Assembly: GCF_004361695.1 (NCBI RefSeq)
Contig: NZ_SNVW01000001.1
Span: forward strand, 496,001 to 560,000
DNA: 64,000 bases
Source of the DNA: Curtobacterium flaccumfaciens
Lineage (GTDB): Bacteria; Actinomycetota; Actinomycetes; Actinomycetales; Microbacteriaceae
Reading direction: 5' to 3'
The notes below the pieces were generated by a model. The model did not search any database, had not been told where the DNA came from, and saw only the letters and a program-made list of their open reading frames with translations. A program made the position numbers and the translations under genes. Positions 8,018 to 17,270 of this stretch are shown in pieces. Position 1 is the first letter of the stretch. Every line of letters starts with the position of its first letter.

Positions 8018-9922
8018 TCATTCAGTGGGGAGGAACACCCGCATCGTCGATGGACCTCGATTCCCCCAGGTCGAATAGGGGACGAGCCGCACTGTGTCGA
8101 TGAACGTCGTCTCTGTGACTGCGGCTCCGTAGGGAAGCGGTGATCCGGTCTGCGCTTCTCGTACCGCGATCCCGACCCGGACGTCGTCGGGGCCGTCGTC
8201 CTGCAAGGCGACTTCGTCGAGGAGGACGACATCGTTGATCGCTCTTCCGAGGTCCGTGGACTCCAAGGCGTAGACGAGGGGGCCCCGCTCGATGGCGACG
8301 GTGCCGCGAAGAGCATCGATGCGCGGATCGGGGTGCGTGATCCGGGCCCGATTGGGTACCGTCAGCGTCACCCTGTCTCCCCGGTTGAAGATCCGATCGA
8401 CGGCGATCGACGTGCCACCCGCCACGCGGTGGTGGCCGTCCGGCGTGTCGAGCTCGGCGGTCGTGGCCCAGGCCGGCACTCGGAGTCGAAGCTCGAGCGG
8501 TGTCTCACTCGACTTGGTCGCCGTGACGATCACTTCGCCGTTGAACGGCCAGCCGGAGCGGACCTCGAAGCCTGCCGTGCCGCCGCCCGGGAGGTCGACG
8601 TCGATGTCGTAGTCGCCGTACTGGTGCAGCTGGAGCCCGTGCTCGGTCATCGTTGCGAAGACTGATTCCACGCTCGCGAGGGTCCGGGCGAGGTTCGTCG
8701 GGCAGCACGAGACCTCGAACCAGGGTGCACGCAGACTCGCGAGCGCTCTGGCACTCACTTCGTCCTCAGGTGGGACTGTTCCCTCGACACGTTGGTGCAG
8801 CGTGTTCGCGTAGAAGAACGCGCGGCCATCCTCTCGGGGCGCCACCATCACCGCGTTGTAAAGGGTGCGTTCGATGAGGTCTGCGTACTTGGCGTCCCCG
8901 GTCTGGAGCAGCAGGCGCCACGACAGCATGTTGGAGGCGATCGCCGCGCAGGTCTCGCCGTACTCGCGGTCCGACGGCAATTCGAAGTCCGCACCGAAGG
9001 ATTCGTCCTGGTGATGCGAGCCCATTGCACCGGTGAGGTAGGTCCGCCGTGCGACCGTGCGCTCCCATTGCAGTTCGGCAGCGCGTAGCAACTCGGCATC
9101 GCCGGTTTCCACGGCGACGTCGACGGCGCCCGCCGCGAGGTAGAGCGCTCGGACGGCGTGCCCACGCATCACGTCCGCTTCGCGGAAGGGAAGCTCGTCT
9201 TGGAAGTACTCCTGCCCGAACTCGATCGGTTTCAGGAGACCGTGCCCACGTCGTTCGACGAACAACCGCGCGAGCTCGGTGTACCGGTGGTCGCCGGTGG
9301 CCCGTCCGAGTTCGACGAGGGCCGGTTCGATCTCCGGGTGCCCACATACCGCCTGTCGCCCGTCGGCACCGAACACCGCAACGAGATGGTCGGCGACGCG
9401 GACGGCGACGTCGACGAGGGGTCCGCTGCCGGCGGTCCGAATTTGCGCCACGGCAGCCTGAATGAGGTGGCCCATGCTGTAGAGCTCGTGACCCCACTCG
9501 AAGTTCGACCACCGAGCAGGTTGCCCGGGACGTCCGAAACTCGTGTGCAGGTACCCGTCCGGGGACTGGGCAGCAGCCACTCGTCTCACGAGGCGCTCGT
9601 ACCGGCTCGCGAGATCCGGGTCAGCGCTCCGTCCGAGTTCCCAAGCCATCGCCTCGAGCAGCTTGTAGACCTCCGAGTCGACGAATTCGATGCCCGAATG
9701 TGTGAACGGCTCGCCCGCCGCGGCGGCGTCGAAGTTCCCGATCCACCCGATTCGCTCCATCCAGTCTTCGCAGTGCTGCAGGATCGTGTGCGCGTTCCGG
9801 TCCTGCCATTCTCCCCAGTACCCACCGGCGAGCCGGAGAGCCCCGAGAGGGAGCGGGCGCAAGAGAGAGGAAGAGGGCAGCACCGGGCCGTTCCTGGGTG
9901 CGGTCCTGTTGGTGATTGGCAT
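8018..9922 (-). CDS. GH127 beta-L-arabinofuranosidase
   Basis: A 634-residue cytoplasmic glycoside hydrolase of the GH127 (HypBA1-like) family, which removes terminal beta-L-arabinofuranose. The (alpha/alpha)6 barrel has family signatures: ESFGADFELPSDREYGETCAA (the Glu in YGET corresponds to the acid/base position) and VSCCPTN, containing the catalytic cysteine of the family. C-terminal beta-sandwich motifs WPFNGEV and RGPLVYALE are present. No signal peptide is seen, so it acts on imported sugars. It is the last complete gene of the operon that starts at 17062. GH127 next to GH51 suggests use of plant arabinans or hydroxyproline-linked arabinosides; that is inference. Confidence 0.92.
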   Translation of the reverse strand: MPITNRTAPRNGPVLPSSSLLRPLPLGALRLAGGYWGEWQDRNAHTILQHCEDWMERIGWIGNFDAAAAGEPFTHSGIEFVDSEVYKLLEAMAWELGRSADPDLASRYERLVRRVAAAQSPDGYLHTSFGRPGQPARWSNFEWGHELYSMGHLIQAAVAQIRTAGSGPLVDVAVRVADHLVAVFGADGRQAVCGHPEIEPALVELGRATGDHRYTELARLFVERRGHGLLKPIEFGQEYFQDELPFREADVMRGHAVRALYLAAGAVDVAVETGDAELLRAAELQWERTVARRTYLTGAMGSHHQDESFGADFELPSDREYGETCAAIASNMLSWRLLLQTGDAKYADLIERTLYNAVMVAPREDGRAFFYANTLHQRVEGTVPPEDEVSARALASLRAPWFEVSCCPTNLARTLASVESVFATMTEHGLQLHQYGDYDIDVDLPGGGTAGFEVRSGWPFNGEVIVTATKSSETPLELRLRVPAWATTAELDTPDGHHRVAGGTSIAVDRIFNRGDRVTLTVPNRARITHPDPRIDALRGTVAIERGPLVYALESTDLGRAINDVVLLDEVALQDDGPDDVRVGIAVREAQTGSPLPYGAAVTETTFIDTVRLVPYSTWGNRGPSTMRVFLPTE

Positions 9923-10023
9923 GGGAACCTTCGCGGTGAGGAAGACGGAACGTTGGCGTGCGGGCGGTTGTCTGGGTGCTGCTGAGGTGCGGGCCGGATC
10001 CCGAAAACCCGGCCCGCACCGGC

Positions 10024-13000
10024 TCAGCGGACGTCCCCGTGGATCTCGAAGGTGTCGATCGTGCCCTTCAGGTACGGGTCCGGGAACTGGGACTTGCCCA
10101 GGTAGTCACCTGTGGTGCGGCCGAGGTCCTTCGGCGCCACCTTCATGGCCGTGTTCTGACCGATCTGTGTCCCGTCCGCGTAGAGCGTGCCGGTCGTGGT
10201 CCCGTCAGAATTCGGTTTGAACGTCAGCTTCAGCGTCGTCCAGGTGTTCGCCTTCATGGTGTAGTCGCTAGTGATCTGGGTCTCCGCGCCGTTGCCCGCG
10301 TTGCTGATGGCGAAGCCGACGTGACCGTCACCGAGCGCTGGCGTGAGGAACATGTACTTCGTGGTGTTGCTGCCGAAGTCGAAGATCCTGCCGAACGTCT
10401 GCACCGAGTCCACCTTTAGTCTCGTCGAGATCGTCATGGACGTTCCGCGCGAAACGATGTCGTTCGGCAGCTGCAGGTAGGAGCCGTCTGCACCGTCGAG
10501 TCGGAGTGCGCTCGTGCCAGCGTCGCTGGTCACTGCCGCGGTGCCGTTCAGCGTTGCGTTGTTGCCGCTCCCACTCGTGTCGGGCACCGTCTTCCCACTT
10601 GCCGTGGCGAAGGTGTAGTTGACCCAGTTCGTGGGCATCGGTGCCGGGGCTGTGACGGTCACCTTCACGCTGTCGGTGGACTGCAGCGATCCGTCGGACC
10701 CGGTGAGGGTGAAGAGGTAGTTGCCCGCTCCGCTGACCTTCACCGTCGGGTGCAGGCTCTTCGGGTCACTGATCGTCGCGGTGGCTCCGGAGGGTTTCGT
10801 GTTCACCGTCCAGGTTGAGTTGAGTGTGCCGTTCGGGTTGCCGAGTCCGTCGTCGGTGGCCGAGCCGCTGAGGGTCACGTCATCCAGCCCGTTGACGATG
10901 CCGGTCTGATCCGCGCCGGCGTTGACCTTCGGTGCCGTGTTGGCATCCGGAGCGGCCGTCACGAGGCGGACGGTGTAGCTGGACCCTGCCGGAACCTGGT
11001 ACGTCACGCTCGTGGGGGCGCGGAGCGTTCCGGCGGCGGCCGCCGGCGTGTACACGTTGATCTTCCGTTGCGCTTGTCCGTTGACGAGCACCGAGTACGT
11101 GCCCTGGGCCAGCCCTGTGACGTCGAACGAACCGGTGTGTGCTGCCCCGGAGACGTTCGCCAGGTCGAGGCGGAGGTCGGCGCTGTTCTTGCCGACGACG
11201 GCCTGCGTGTAGCGGTCGGAGTTCAGGTCGACGGAGAGCTGCTGGCTGACCAGGTTGAGCTTGCGCTGCACACCGTCGGTGGGTTGCACCGTCGTCGATG
11301 ACTGATCGGAGGAAACCGTGGCGCCGTAGCCGATGGTCCCGAAGATCGGGTCATCGGTCACGACGTCCGCGCTCATGTTCTGCAGTGCGCCCCAGAGGTT
11401 GAGGTCGCTCTCGCCGGTCATGCCCCGCCAGCCGTTCAGGAGCTGCACGTTGGTGCCCCCGCCGACTCCGAGGGTGCCGAGGTTGCCCTTCTCCGACTGG
11501 TAGGACCATGCGGAGGCGCCGATGTTCGCCGGCACGTTGCTGATCTGTCCGGAGTTCACGTTCGCGATCGCGCCGAGCTTCGATGCGTAGTTCAGTCGCT
11601 GCAGTTCGGCCCGCTCCGTCGGAGTGACCGCGTCCGTGCCGGTCTCAAGCGCGGAGGTGTGGTTGATGTAGTCGTCCATCGTGTACCCCGCGAGGGCGAT
11701 GCTGTACTGGAACTGCCACCAGTTCTCGCCGGTGATGGTGGTGGGGTCGGCGTACCAGTACCAGACGGGCATCTGTCCTCGCGCTGCGCGCGTCTTCGCC
11801 ACGATGTCGCGCATCATCCGCAGCGCGTTCGCCTTGTCGGCGTTGACGTTGAGCTTGGCGAGTGTGTACACCGCCTCTTCGCCGGTGTTGTCGTAGCTGT
11901 ACTCGGAGCCGTACGGGTACTTCTCCGACGAGAAGTTCTTGTACTTGACGGCCATCTTCGCTTCGATGTCGTTGGCCTGCTGGGTCATGCCCTCGGTGCG
12001 CAGCGCATCGATCAGCGCGGGCGTGGTGAGCTCACCCATGAGACCGGTGTTCCAGTTGTATGCGACTGGGCCGTCGTAGAGCTCCTTGAACACCCCGTAC
12101 GCCTGCGTCAGGTACCACTTCGACGGGTGGCTGTAGCTGATCAGGCCGGGGTTCTGCTTCGCGATCTGGTACATGCTGAAGAACGTGTTGTAGATGTGCG
12201 GGTAGGCGTACCCGCGGTAGCTGGGTGTCGTGTTCGCGGCACCGGGCTTGCCCTGCTCCCAGAAGTCGTAGACGAGGTAGCTCGGCTTCGTCGTGTCGGC
12301 TGTGTTGCCCATCAGGTGCTCCCAGACGGCCTTCTCGAGGTAGAGGTCGAGGGACTGTACCTGCGTCTTGACGGGGTCGAGCGCGTTCTTCGCCGCGAGG
12401 AACTCTCCGTGTGGCAGCCCCCAGTCGTCTCCGAGGCCGTAGTAGCCGGCGTACTCGTTGCGTTTGCCTTCCGGCGCCTTCGTCGACGACGGCAGCGAGC
12501 CGTCCGCGGCGTTCATCATCCAGTCGTCGTAGGTTCCGTACCGGATGTCGTCGGTGGTGATGCCGTCGGCGGTCGTCCACTGCTGGTTCTTCACCATGAA
12601 GTCCGCATGCGCGTTGAGGGCGTTCGCGACCTTGTCGGTGACGGAGAACTGCAGCACGCTGGAGCGGGATCTCCCCGCCGCGTCCGTGTAGTTCACGGTC
12701 ACCAGGTTGGTTCCCAGTTGGGTCTTGTCGAAGGCGATGGAGTAGATGCGGTAGTCACCGTTGGCGCGTGAGAACGTCACCTTCGGGTTCGTCGGGTTGG
12801 CGCCGCCGAGGTCGTTGTTGTTCTTCGCCGTCACCGAGGTGATCGTCCCCTTGATCCGGAACGCGGCCTGCGCGGTCTGGTCGTACGGCACGACGAGGCC
12901 CGGGACGACGGTGGTGTCGAGCAGCCCCTGGTTGTAGAGCACGTCTTGACGGTCGTTGTCACTGGTGAACTTACTGATGTGGAACGTAAGCGTCTTGCTG

Positions 13001-13914
13001 GCTCCGGCGGCGAGCGTTGTCGCCGTGGATCCGAGGTACCCGCGGTTGGTCGACTGGATTGCCGTGGAGTTCGGGTAGTAGACGTTCAGGCCCTTGATGT
13101 TCGAGCTCTCGTTGTCCGAGTTCCACGCCCACGAGGTGTCGCCGACTTCCTGGGTGCGCCAGCGGTCCTGGTACTCGAAACCGGAACCGGTGCCCGTGTC
13201 AGCAGTGATCATGATCCCGGGGCCTTGACCGCTGGGGCGCTGCAAGGTCAGGTACGAGCCGTTCTTCCCCACGTAGGAGTGGGTGAGGACGCGGGTCTCG
13301 TAGATCGAGTCGCCACCCTTCCAGAGTTCGTTCGCGGGGATCGGGAGTCCCCAGTCCCCGAGGACGAGTCGCTGGCCGGAAGTGTTCTCGACGTTCTGCT
13401 TCCAGGTGATCGATCCGTCGGCAGCGACCGTGTACGTCTGGGTGAACGTGAACCCCTTCACCCCTTCGGCGTCGGTCGAGTTCTTGTAGGTGACGGTGAC
13501 CGTGTTGCCGTTGACGCTGACAGTGCGACCATCAGCGGACTCCGTCGTCCAGGCCTTCTTCCACGGCGTCGTTCCGACACCGGTCTTGCTGATGGTTCCG
13601 TTCCCGGTCGCGTAGCTGAACATGACGTTGCCGAGCCACTGCTTGTACTTTGCGTTCGTCTCGGCTGCCTGCTCGGGAGCAGTGTCGGGATTCATCACGT
13701 ACTGGGTGTCGTACGTGTCCCCTGGGATCTTCAGCGACTGGATGCTGCCGTCGCTGGCGAACCCGGCCGCGAGCTTGGTGGAGCTGATCGTGTTCGCGAT
13801 CTGCGTCGCGGCGGTTGCCGACCCTGGATGGGCCAGGACCGCCACCGCGGCTGCGGTCGCGATCGCGACCACCCCGGCGGTGAGTCGTGAGCGTGTTCTC
13901 GAGAGCAGCATCAT
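10024..13914 (-). CDS. Large secreted multidomain protein, DUF5695-like with C-terminal LamG
   Basis: A 1296-residue exported protein. Residues 1-36 are a signal peptide (cleavage near SATA|AT). Residues about 40-420 are beta-rich. Residues about 430-880 are Trp/Tyr-rich and probably an alpha-helical toroid (DDWGLPHGEFLAAKN, PVWYWYADPTTITGENWWQF), resembling DUF5695 proteins. A PKD/REJ-like Ig domain follows (about 1005-1095, NAGADQTGIVNGLDDVTLSG). A concanavalin-like LamG domain ends the protein (about 1110-1296). It is encoded between the permease genes and GH127 of the arabinoside operon, so it probably attacks or binds the polysaccharide outside the cell. No catalytic activity is established for the central domain. 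The start is ATG 13914 (ATG 13911 also possible) after GAAAGGCGG. Confidence 0.8.
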   Translation of the reverse strand: MMLLSRTRSRLTAGVVAIATAAAVAVLAHPGSATAATQIANTISSTKLAAGFASDGSIQSLKIPGDTYDTQYVMNPDTAPEQAAETNAKYKQWLGNVMFSYATGNGTISKTGVGTTPWKKAWTTESADGRTVSVNGNTVTVTYKNSTDAEGVKGFTFTQTYTVAADGSITWKQNVENTSGQRLVLGDWGLPIPANELWKGGDSIYETRVLTHSYVGKNGSYLTLQRPSGQGPGIMITADTGTGSGFEYQDRWRTQEVGDTSWAWNSDNESSNIKGLNVYYPNSTAIQSTNRGYLGSTATTLAAGASKTLTFHISKFTSDNDRQDVLYNQGLLDTTVVPGLVVPYDQTAQAAFRIKGTITSVTAKNNNDLGGANPTNPKVTFSRANGDYRIYSIAFDKTQLGTNLVTVNYTDAAGRSRSSVLQFSVTDKVANALNAHADFMVKNQQWTTADGITTDDIRYGTYDDWMMNAADGSLPSSTKAPEGKRNEYAGYYGLGDDWGLPHGEFLAAKNALDPVKTQVQSLDLYLEKAVWEHLMGNTADTTKPSYLVYDFWEQGKPGAANTTPSYRGYAYPHIYNTFFSMYQIAKQNPGLISYSHPSKWYLTQAYGVFKELYDGPVAYNWNTGLMGELTTPALIDALRTEGMTQQANDIEAKMAVKYKNFSSEKYPYGSEYSYDNTGEEAVYTLAKLNVNADKANALRMMRDIVAKTRAARGQMPVWYWYADPTTITGENWWQFQYSIALAGYTMDDYINHTSALETGTDAVTPTERAELQRLNYASKLGAIANVNSGQISNVPANIGASAWSYQSEKGNLGTLGVGGGTNVQLLNGWRGMTGESDLNLWGALQNMSADVVTDDPIFGTIGYGATVSSDQSSTTVQPTDGVQRKLNLVSQQLSVDLNSDRYTQAVVGKNSADLRLDLANVSGAAHTGSFDVTGLAQGTYSVLVNGQAQRKINVYTPAAAAGTLRAPTSVTYQVPAGSSYTVRLVTAAPDANTAPKVNAGADQTGIVNGLDDVTLSGSATDDGLGNPNGTLNSTWTVNTKPSGATATISDPKSLHPTVKVSGAGNYLFTLTGSDGSLQSTDSVKVTVTAPAPMPTNWVNYTFATASGKTVPDTSGSGNNATLNGTAAVTSDAGTSALRLDGADGSYLQLPNDIVSRGTSMTISTRLKVDSVQTFGRIFDFGSNTTKYMFLTPALGDGHVGFAISNAGNGAETQITSDYTMKANTWTTLKLTFKPNSDGTTTGTLYADGTQIGQNTAMKVAPKDLGRTTGDYLGKSQFPDPYLKGTIDTFEIHGDVR

Positions 13915-13939
13915 TGCCGCCTTTCGGTGAGGGAGGAAC

Positions 13940-14842
13940 TTACTTGGTGGACCCGACCGCGAGACCTTCGCGGAGGAGACGGAACGAGGCGATGTAGACG
14001 ACCAGGAGCGGGATCGACGAGAGCACGGCCAGAGCCATCAGGCCCGGCCAGTTGATGCCGTACCCCGACGTCTGCTGTGCGATGAGTGCACTCATCGGGT
14101 AGTTGACCGGAGAGATGAGGAGGTTGATCGCGTAGAGGAACTCGCCCCACGAGACGAGGAAGATCAGCGCAGCCACGGTCGCGATGCCGTTGCGAACGAT
14201 CGGGATCACGATGCTGATGAACGTCCGCAGGCGTCCCGCACCGTCGATCGACGCGGCCTCTTCGATCGCGTCCGGGACACCGGCGAAGAACGGACGGAGC
14301 AGCAAGGTGGCCCACGGAAGCAACATCGCGCCGTTAGCGAGCACGAGGCTCATTGTGGTGTCGAGTAACCCGACCCTGCTGAAGAACGTGTAGAGCGGGA
14401 TGATGTTCGCCGTCTGCGGGACCATCTGCAGGAAGATGAGCAGCGCCAGCACCACGCTCGCTGCGACGCCGTTGACCCGCGCGAGCGCGTAGGCAAGGGG
14501 CACCCCGAGCAGCGCGACGAGGACGGTGGTCCCGACGGCGATCTGGGCGGACTGCAGCAGGGCCGTCGACAATCCGGCGTTCGCGATCGCGTCGCGGTAG
14601 GCGCCAAGTGTGGGAGTGAACAGGGCGAAGGGACTCCCGCCGAGGACGGCTCCCTGCTGCTTCAAGGACGTCAGCAGGATCCACACGAGGGGCAGGCCGT
14701 AGACGACGTACAGCAGGGTCCGAACTGTCGCTGCGACTGGTTCACGGGCAGGGCGCCGTCGTCGGTTCGGATGCCGAGGAGCGGTGACCACGGCTGCCAT
14801 CGAGAGCGGGGCCTGGCCGTGGCGTGGAGCGGTGGTGGTCAT
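13940..14842 (-). CDS. Carbohydrate ABC transporter permease (MalG-type)
   Basis: A 300-residue CUT1-type inner-membrane permease with six helices and the EAA loop EEAASIDGAGRLRTFISIVIP. A basic N-terminal tail of about 35 residues precedes the first helix. ATG 14842 overlaps the stop of the upstream permease by four bases. No ATPase is encoded in the cluster; CUT1 systems commonly share an MsiK-type ATPase encoded elsewhere. Specificity for arabino-oligosaccharides is inferred from the neighbours. Confidence 0.9.
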   Translation of the reverse strand: MTTTAPRHGQAPLSMAAVVTAPRHPNRRRRPAREPVAATVRTLLYVVYGLPLVWILLTSLKQQGAVLGGSPFALFTPTLGAYRDAIANAGLSTALLQSAQIAVGTTVLVALLGVPLAYALARVNGVAASVVLALLIFLQMVPQTANIIPLYTFFSRVGLLDTTMSLVLANGAMLLPWATLLLRPFFAGVPDAIEEAASIDGAGRLRTFISIVIPIVRNGIATVAALIFLVSWGEFLYAINLLISPVNYPMSALIAQQTSGYGINWPGLMALAVLSSIPLLVVYIASFRLLREGLAVGSTK

Positions 14843-15780
14843 TGGTTCTCCCGCCGGACGGACCGGACGTAGACGAGTGCGAGGACGGCGACGATGACCA
14901 GGGCGATGACACCCGTGGCGGAGCCAAGGCCGTAGTCGTGTTCGATGAAGGCCTGCGAGTAGCTGAGGAACGGCAACGTCGTGGTCGACGTCCCTGGTCC
15001 GCCCGCCGTCATGACGTAGATGAAGTCGAAACTCCGGAACGCGTAGACCACCGTCAGGATCGCGAGGATGACTGCGGTCGGTCGTGCGGCCGGTATCAGG
15101 ACGTACCAGATCTCCTGCAGCTTGCTGGTGCCATCGAGGGATGCAGCTTCGAGGACTTCGGGATCGATGTTGAGCAGCGCAGCACGGAACACGAGCGCGT
15201 TGAACGGGATGACAGCCCATGCATTGACCGCGGCGACGGACAGCAGCGCCAGGTGGGGGTCGTAGAGGAACGGCAATCCTTGCGGAGCGATGCCGAGCCC
15301 TCGGAGGACGCCGTTGACCAGTCCGTCGTCGGCAAGGAGGAACTTCCAGATGCTGCCGTTCACGACCGGTGGGAGCGCCCAGATGAACACCATCATCCCG
15401 AGCAGGATCGAGCTCGCAGGCCGGGATGAGCGGACGACCATGGCGACGCCCAGTCCACCGATGATCCCGATGAGCGTGACGATCGCGACGAACAGTGCCG
15501 TGTCGAGCGCTGCCGGTGCGACGCTCGGCCCCTGAAACAGCGATGCGTAATTCTGCAAGCCGACGAAGGGCCATGCCTGGTTCAAGGTCCCGGTGCTGAC
15601 CTCGCTGACGCTCATCTTGAGCAGGAGGTAGATCGGGTAGATCGAGAAGACGGCAAGGACCGCGATCCCAGGGGCTGCGAAGGCGAGCCGGCTTCGCCCT
15701 CGCAGCCCCCGCCGCCGTGGGGGCACCCGCTCGCTGGCGGACCGTTCAGGGCGGTCAGTGCGGAGAGATGATGCTCCCAC
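14839..15780 (-). CDS. Carbohydrate ABC transporter permease (MalF-type)
   Basis: A 313-residue CUT1 permease with six helices after an Arg-rich N-terminus and the EAA motif LEAASLDGTSKLQEIWYVLIP. It is encoded 19 bp after the binding-protein gene and overlaps the MalG-type gene by four bases. It forms the channel with that partner. Confidence 0.9.
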   Translation of the reverse strand: MGASSLRTDRPERSASERVPPRRRGLRGRSRLAFAAPGIAVLAVFSIYPIYLLLKMSVSEVSTGTLNQAWPFVGLQNYASLFQGPSVAPAALDTALFVAIVTLIGIIGGLGVAMVVRSSRPASSILLGMMVFIWALPPVVNGSIWKFLLADDGLVNGVLRGLGIAPQGLPFLYDPHLALLSVAAVNAWAVIPFNALVFRAALLNIDPEVLEAASLDGTSKLQEIWYVLIPAARPTAVILAILTVVYAFRSFDFIYVMTAGGPGTSTTTLPFLSYSQAFIEHDYGLGSATGVIALVIVAVLALVYVRSVRRENQ

Positions 15781-15799
15781 GGTGGTTTCTCCAGTCCTG

Positions 15800-17062
15800 C
15801 TACTGCTTGAGCAGCGGCTCGAGCTTGTTCAGCAGGTCGCTGCTGATCTGATCGGGCGTGCCGGTACCCGCGATCGCGGCGCTCCAGGACTCGCCCACCG
15901 TCTGCAACACGGTCGCGACGTTCTTCGACGGGATGGCCCGGTCCGGAGAGGCGTGACCGTTCTTCGCAACGATCGACGAGAACACCGAGAGGATCGGGTC
16001 GTCCTTGACCTGCGGAGCTTCGGCAACGTCAGCACGTGCGGGGATCGAGCCGAAGGCCTTCAGCAGTGTGAGTTCACCCTGCTTGGAGAAGAACTCCTGC
16101 TCGAGGTACTGCTGAGCGAGCTCCTTGTTCTTCGAGAAGGCGCCGATGTTCTGCGCCTCACCGCCGAGGTAGATCGAGCCCTTGTCTCCGACGGGGATCG
16201 GCACGACTCCGTAGTTGAACTTCGCCGACTGCTTTGCCGACGCGATCTGCCAGTTACCGTTGACTGCGAACGCGGTGTTGCCAGCCGAGAACTGCTGGAA
16301 CGGAACGGTCTGGTCCCAGGTCGAAGCTTCCTTCGTGAGGTAGCCCTTCGCTGTCCAGTCCTGCATCAGCGAGAACGCGTCTTCGAGGGGCTCCTTCTCG
16401 GGCTTCGCGTAGTCCCATCCGGCACGGGACAGCCAGGGGAACGCCTGCCATTCACCCTCTGAGTTCGGCTTCCCCGTGAGGGTGATGCCTTCCTTGCCGG
16501 CCGCCTTCGCGAGCGCCAGGTCCTTCTCGAGCTCGGCGAAGGTCGTCGGCGGCTTGACGCCGAGCTGGTCGAGGATGTCCTTGTTGTACCAAAGCCCGAT
16601 GAGGTTCACGAAGCCCTGCACGCCGAGGGTCTTGCCGTCGACCTTCTGGATCACGGAGTCCGGGAACTGGTCCTTGTCCGCGAAGTCATTCCACCAGGAG
16701 TCCATCGGTGCGATCGCGCCGGCCTTATCGAGCGTGTACGTGTCCGCTGCGTTGTACACGACGACGTCCGGACCGCTCTTGGTCCCCGCGGCCTGCACCA
16801 GCTTGTTGGTGAGCTGGTCGAAGGGCACGTACACGTTCTTCACCGTGACACCGTCGTGCTTGGCCTCGAAGTCCTGACCGAGGGAGTCGAGCCCCTTCGT
16901 CTGCCCTGGGACCGAGTAGTAGTGCCAGACCGTGAGGGTCTTCGTCCCACTGCTCTCGCCACCTGCGGCTGGAGCCGATGACGGCGTACAGCCAGCGAGA
17001 CTCGCGACGGCGGCAATCGTGGCGATCGTCGCCGCCAAGATCTTGTGTGTGCGACGCATCAT
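15800..17062 (-). CDS. Sugar ABC transporter substrate-binding lipoprotein (CUT1)
   Basis: A 420-residue family-1 extracellular solute-binding protein. The N-terminus is a lipoprotein signal with lipobox VASLAGC near residue 25 and an Ala/Ser/Gly linker. The mature domain shows TLTVWHYYSVPGQTKGLDSL and a C-terminal lobe typical of oligosaccharide binders. ATG 17062 or 17059 follows AGAGAGGG; the frame upstream to 17200 is not protein-like. It is the first gene of the arabinoside operon. A palindromic operator is centred 69 bp upstream. Confidence 0.92.
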   Translation of the reverse strand: MMRRTHKILAATIATIAAVASLAGCTPSSAPAAGGESSGTKTLTVWHYYSVPGQTKGLDSLGQDFEAKHDGVTVKNVYVPFDQLTNKLVQAAGTKSGPDVVVYNAADTYTLDKAGAIAPMDSWWNDFADKDQFPDSVIQKVDGKTLGVQGFVNLIGLWYNKDILDQLGVKPPTTFAELEKDLALAKAAGKEGITLTGKPNSEGEWQAFPWLSRAGWDYAKPEKEPLEDAFSLMQDWTAKGYLTKEASTWDQTVPFQQFSAGNTAFAVNGNWQIASAKQSAKFNYGVVPIPVGDKGSIYLGGEAQNIGAFSKNKELAQQYLEQEFFSKQGELTLLKAFGSIPARADVAEAPQVKDDPILSVFSSIVAKNGHASPDRAIPSKNVATVLQTVGESWSAAIAGTGTPDQISSDLLNKLEPLLKQ

Positions 17063-17124
17063 GCGCCCTCTCTTTCGGGTGTGTCTTCGTTGACCGCCGC
17101 TGGCCCGAGGGAGGGGATCGTGGG

Positions 17125-17138
17125 TTTCATCGATGAAA
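17125..17138. promoter_or_regulatory. LacI-type operator 1
   Basis: Perfect 14-bp palindrome TTTCATCGATGAAA in the divergent control region, 63 bp upstream of the binding-protein start. An even palindrome with a central CG is typical for LacI-family regulators. It shares its 12-bp core with the site at 17249. Confidence 0.75.
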
Positions 17139-17248
17139 TCCTGGGGTGCACGACCGCGGCAGGCTGAGCATAGGCAGGTTGGCGGGAGAACGTCAACCAT
17201 GCTTCACTGGGCGTCACCAGCACCTCGGGGTAGCCACGGTCGCCCTTG

Positions 17249-17260
17249 TTCATCGATGAA
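17249..17260. promoter_or_regulatory. LacI-type operator 2
   Basis: Perfect 12-bp palindrome TTCATCGATGAA, same core as the site at 17125, 123 bp away centre to centre. It ends ten bases before the chosen start of the GH51 gene. The pair would let one repressor block both divergent operons, possibly by looping. Confidence 0.72.
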
Positions 17261-17270
17261 ACGGATACTC

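Noticed and set aside
17133-17270. N-terminal extension of GH51 from an upstream start
   Set aside because: It covers the control region and both operators and has no similarity to GH51 N-termini.
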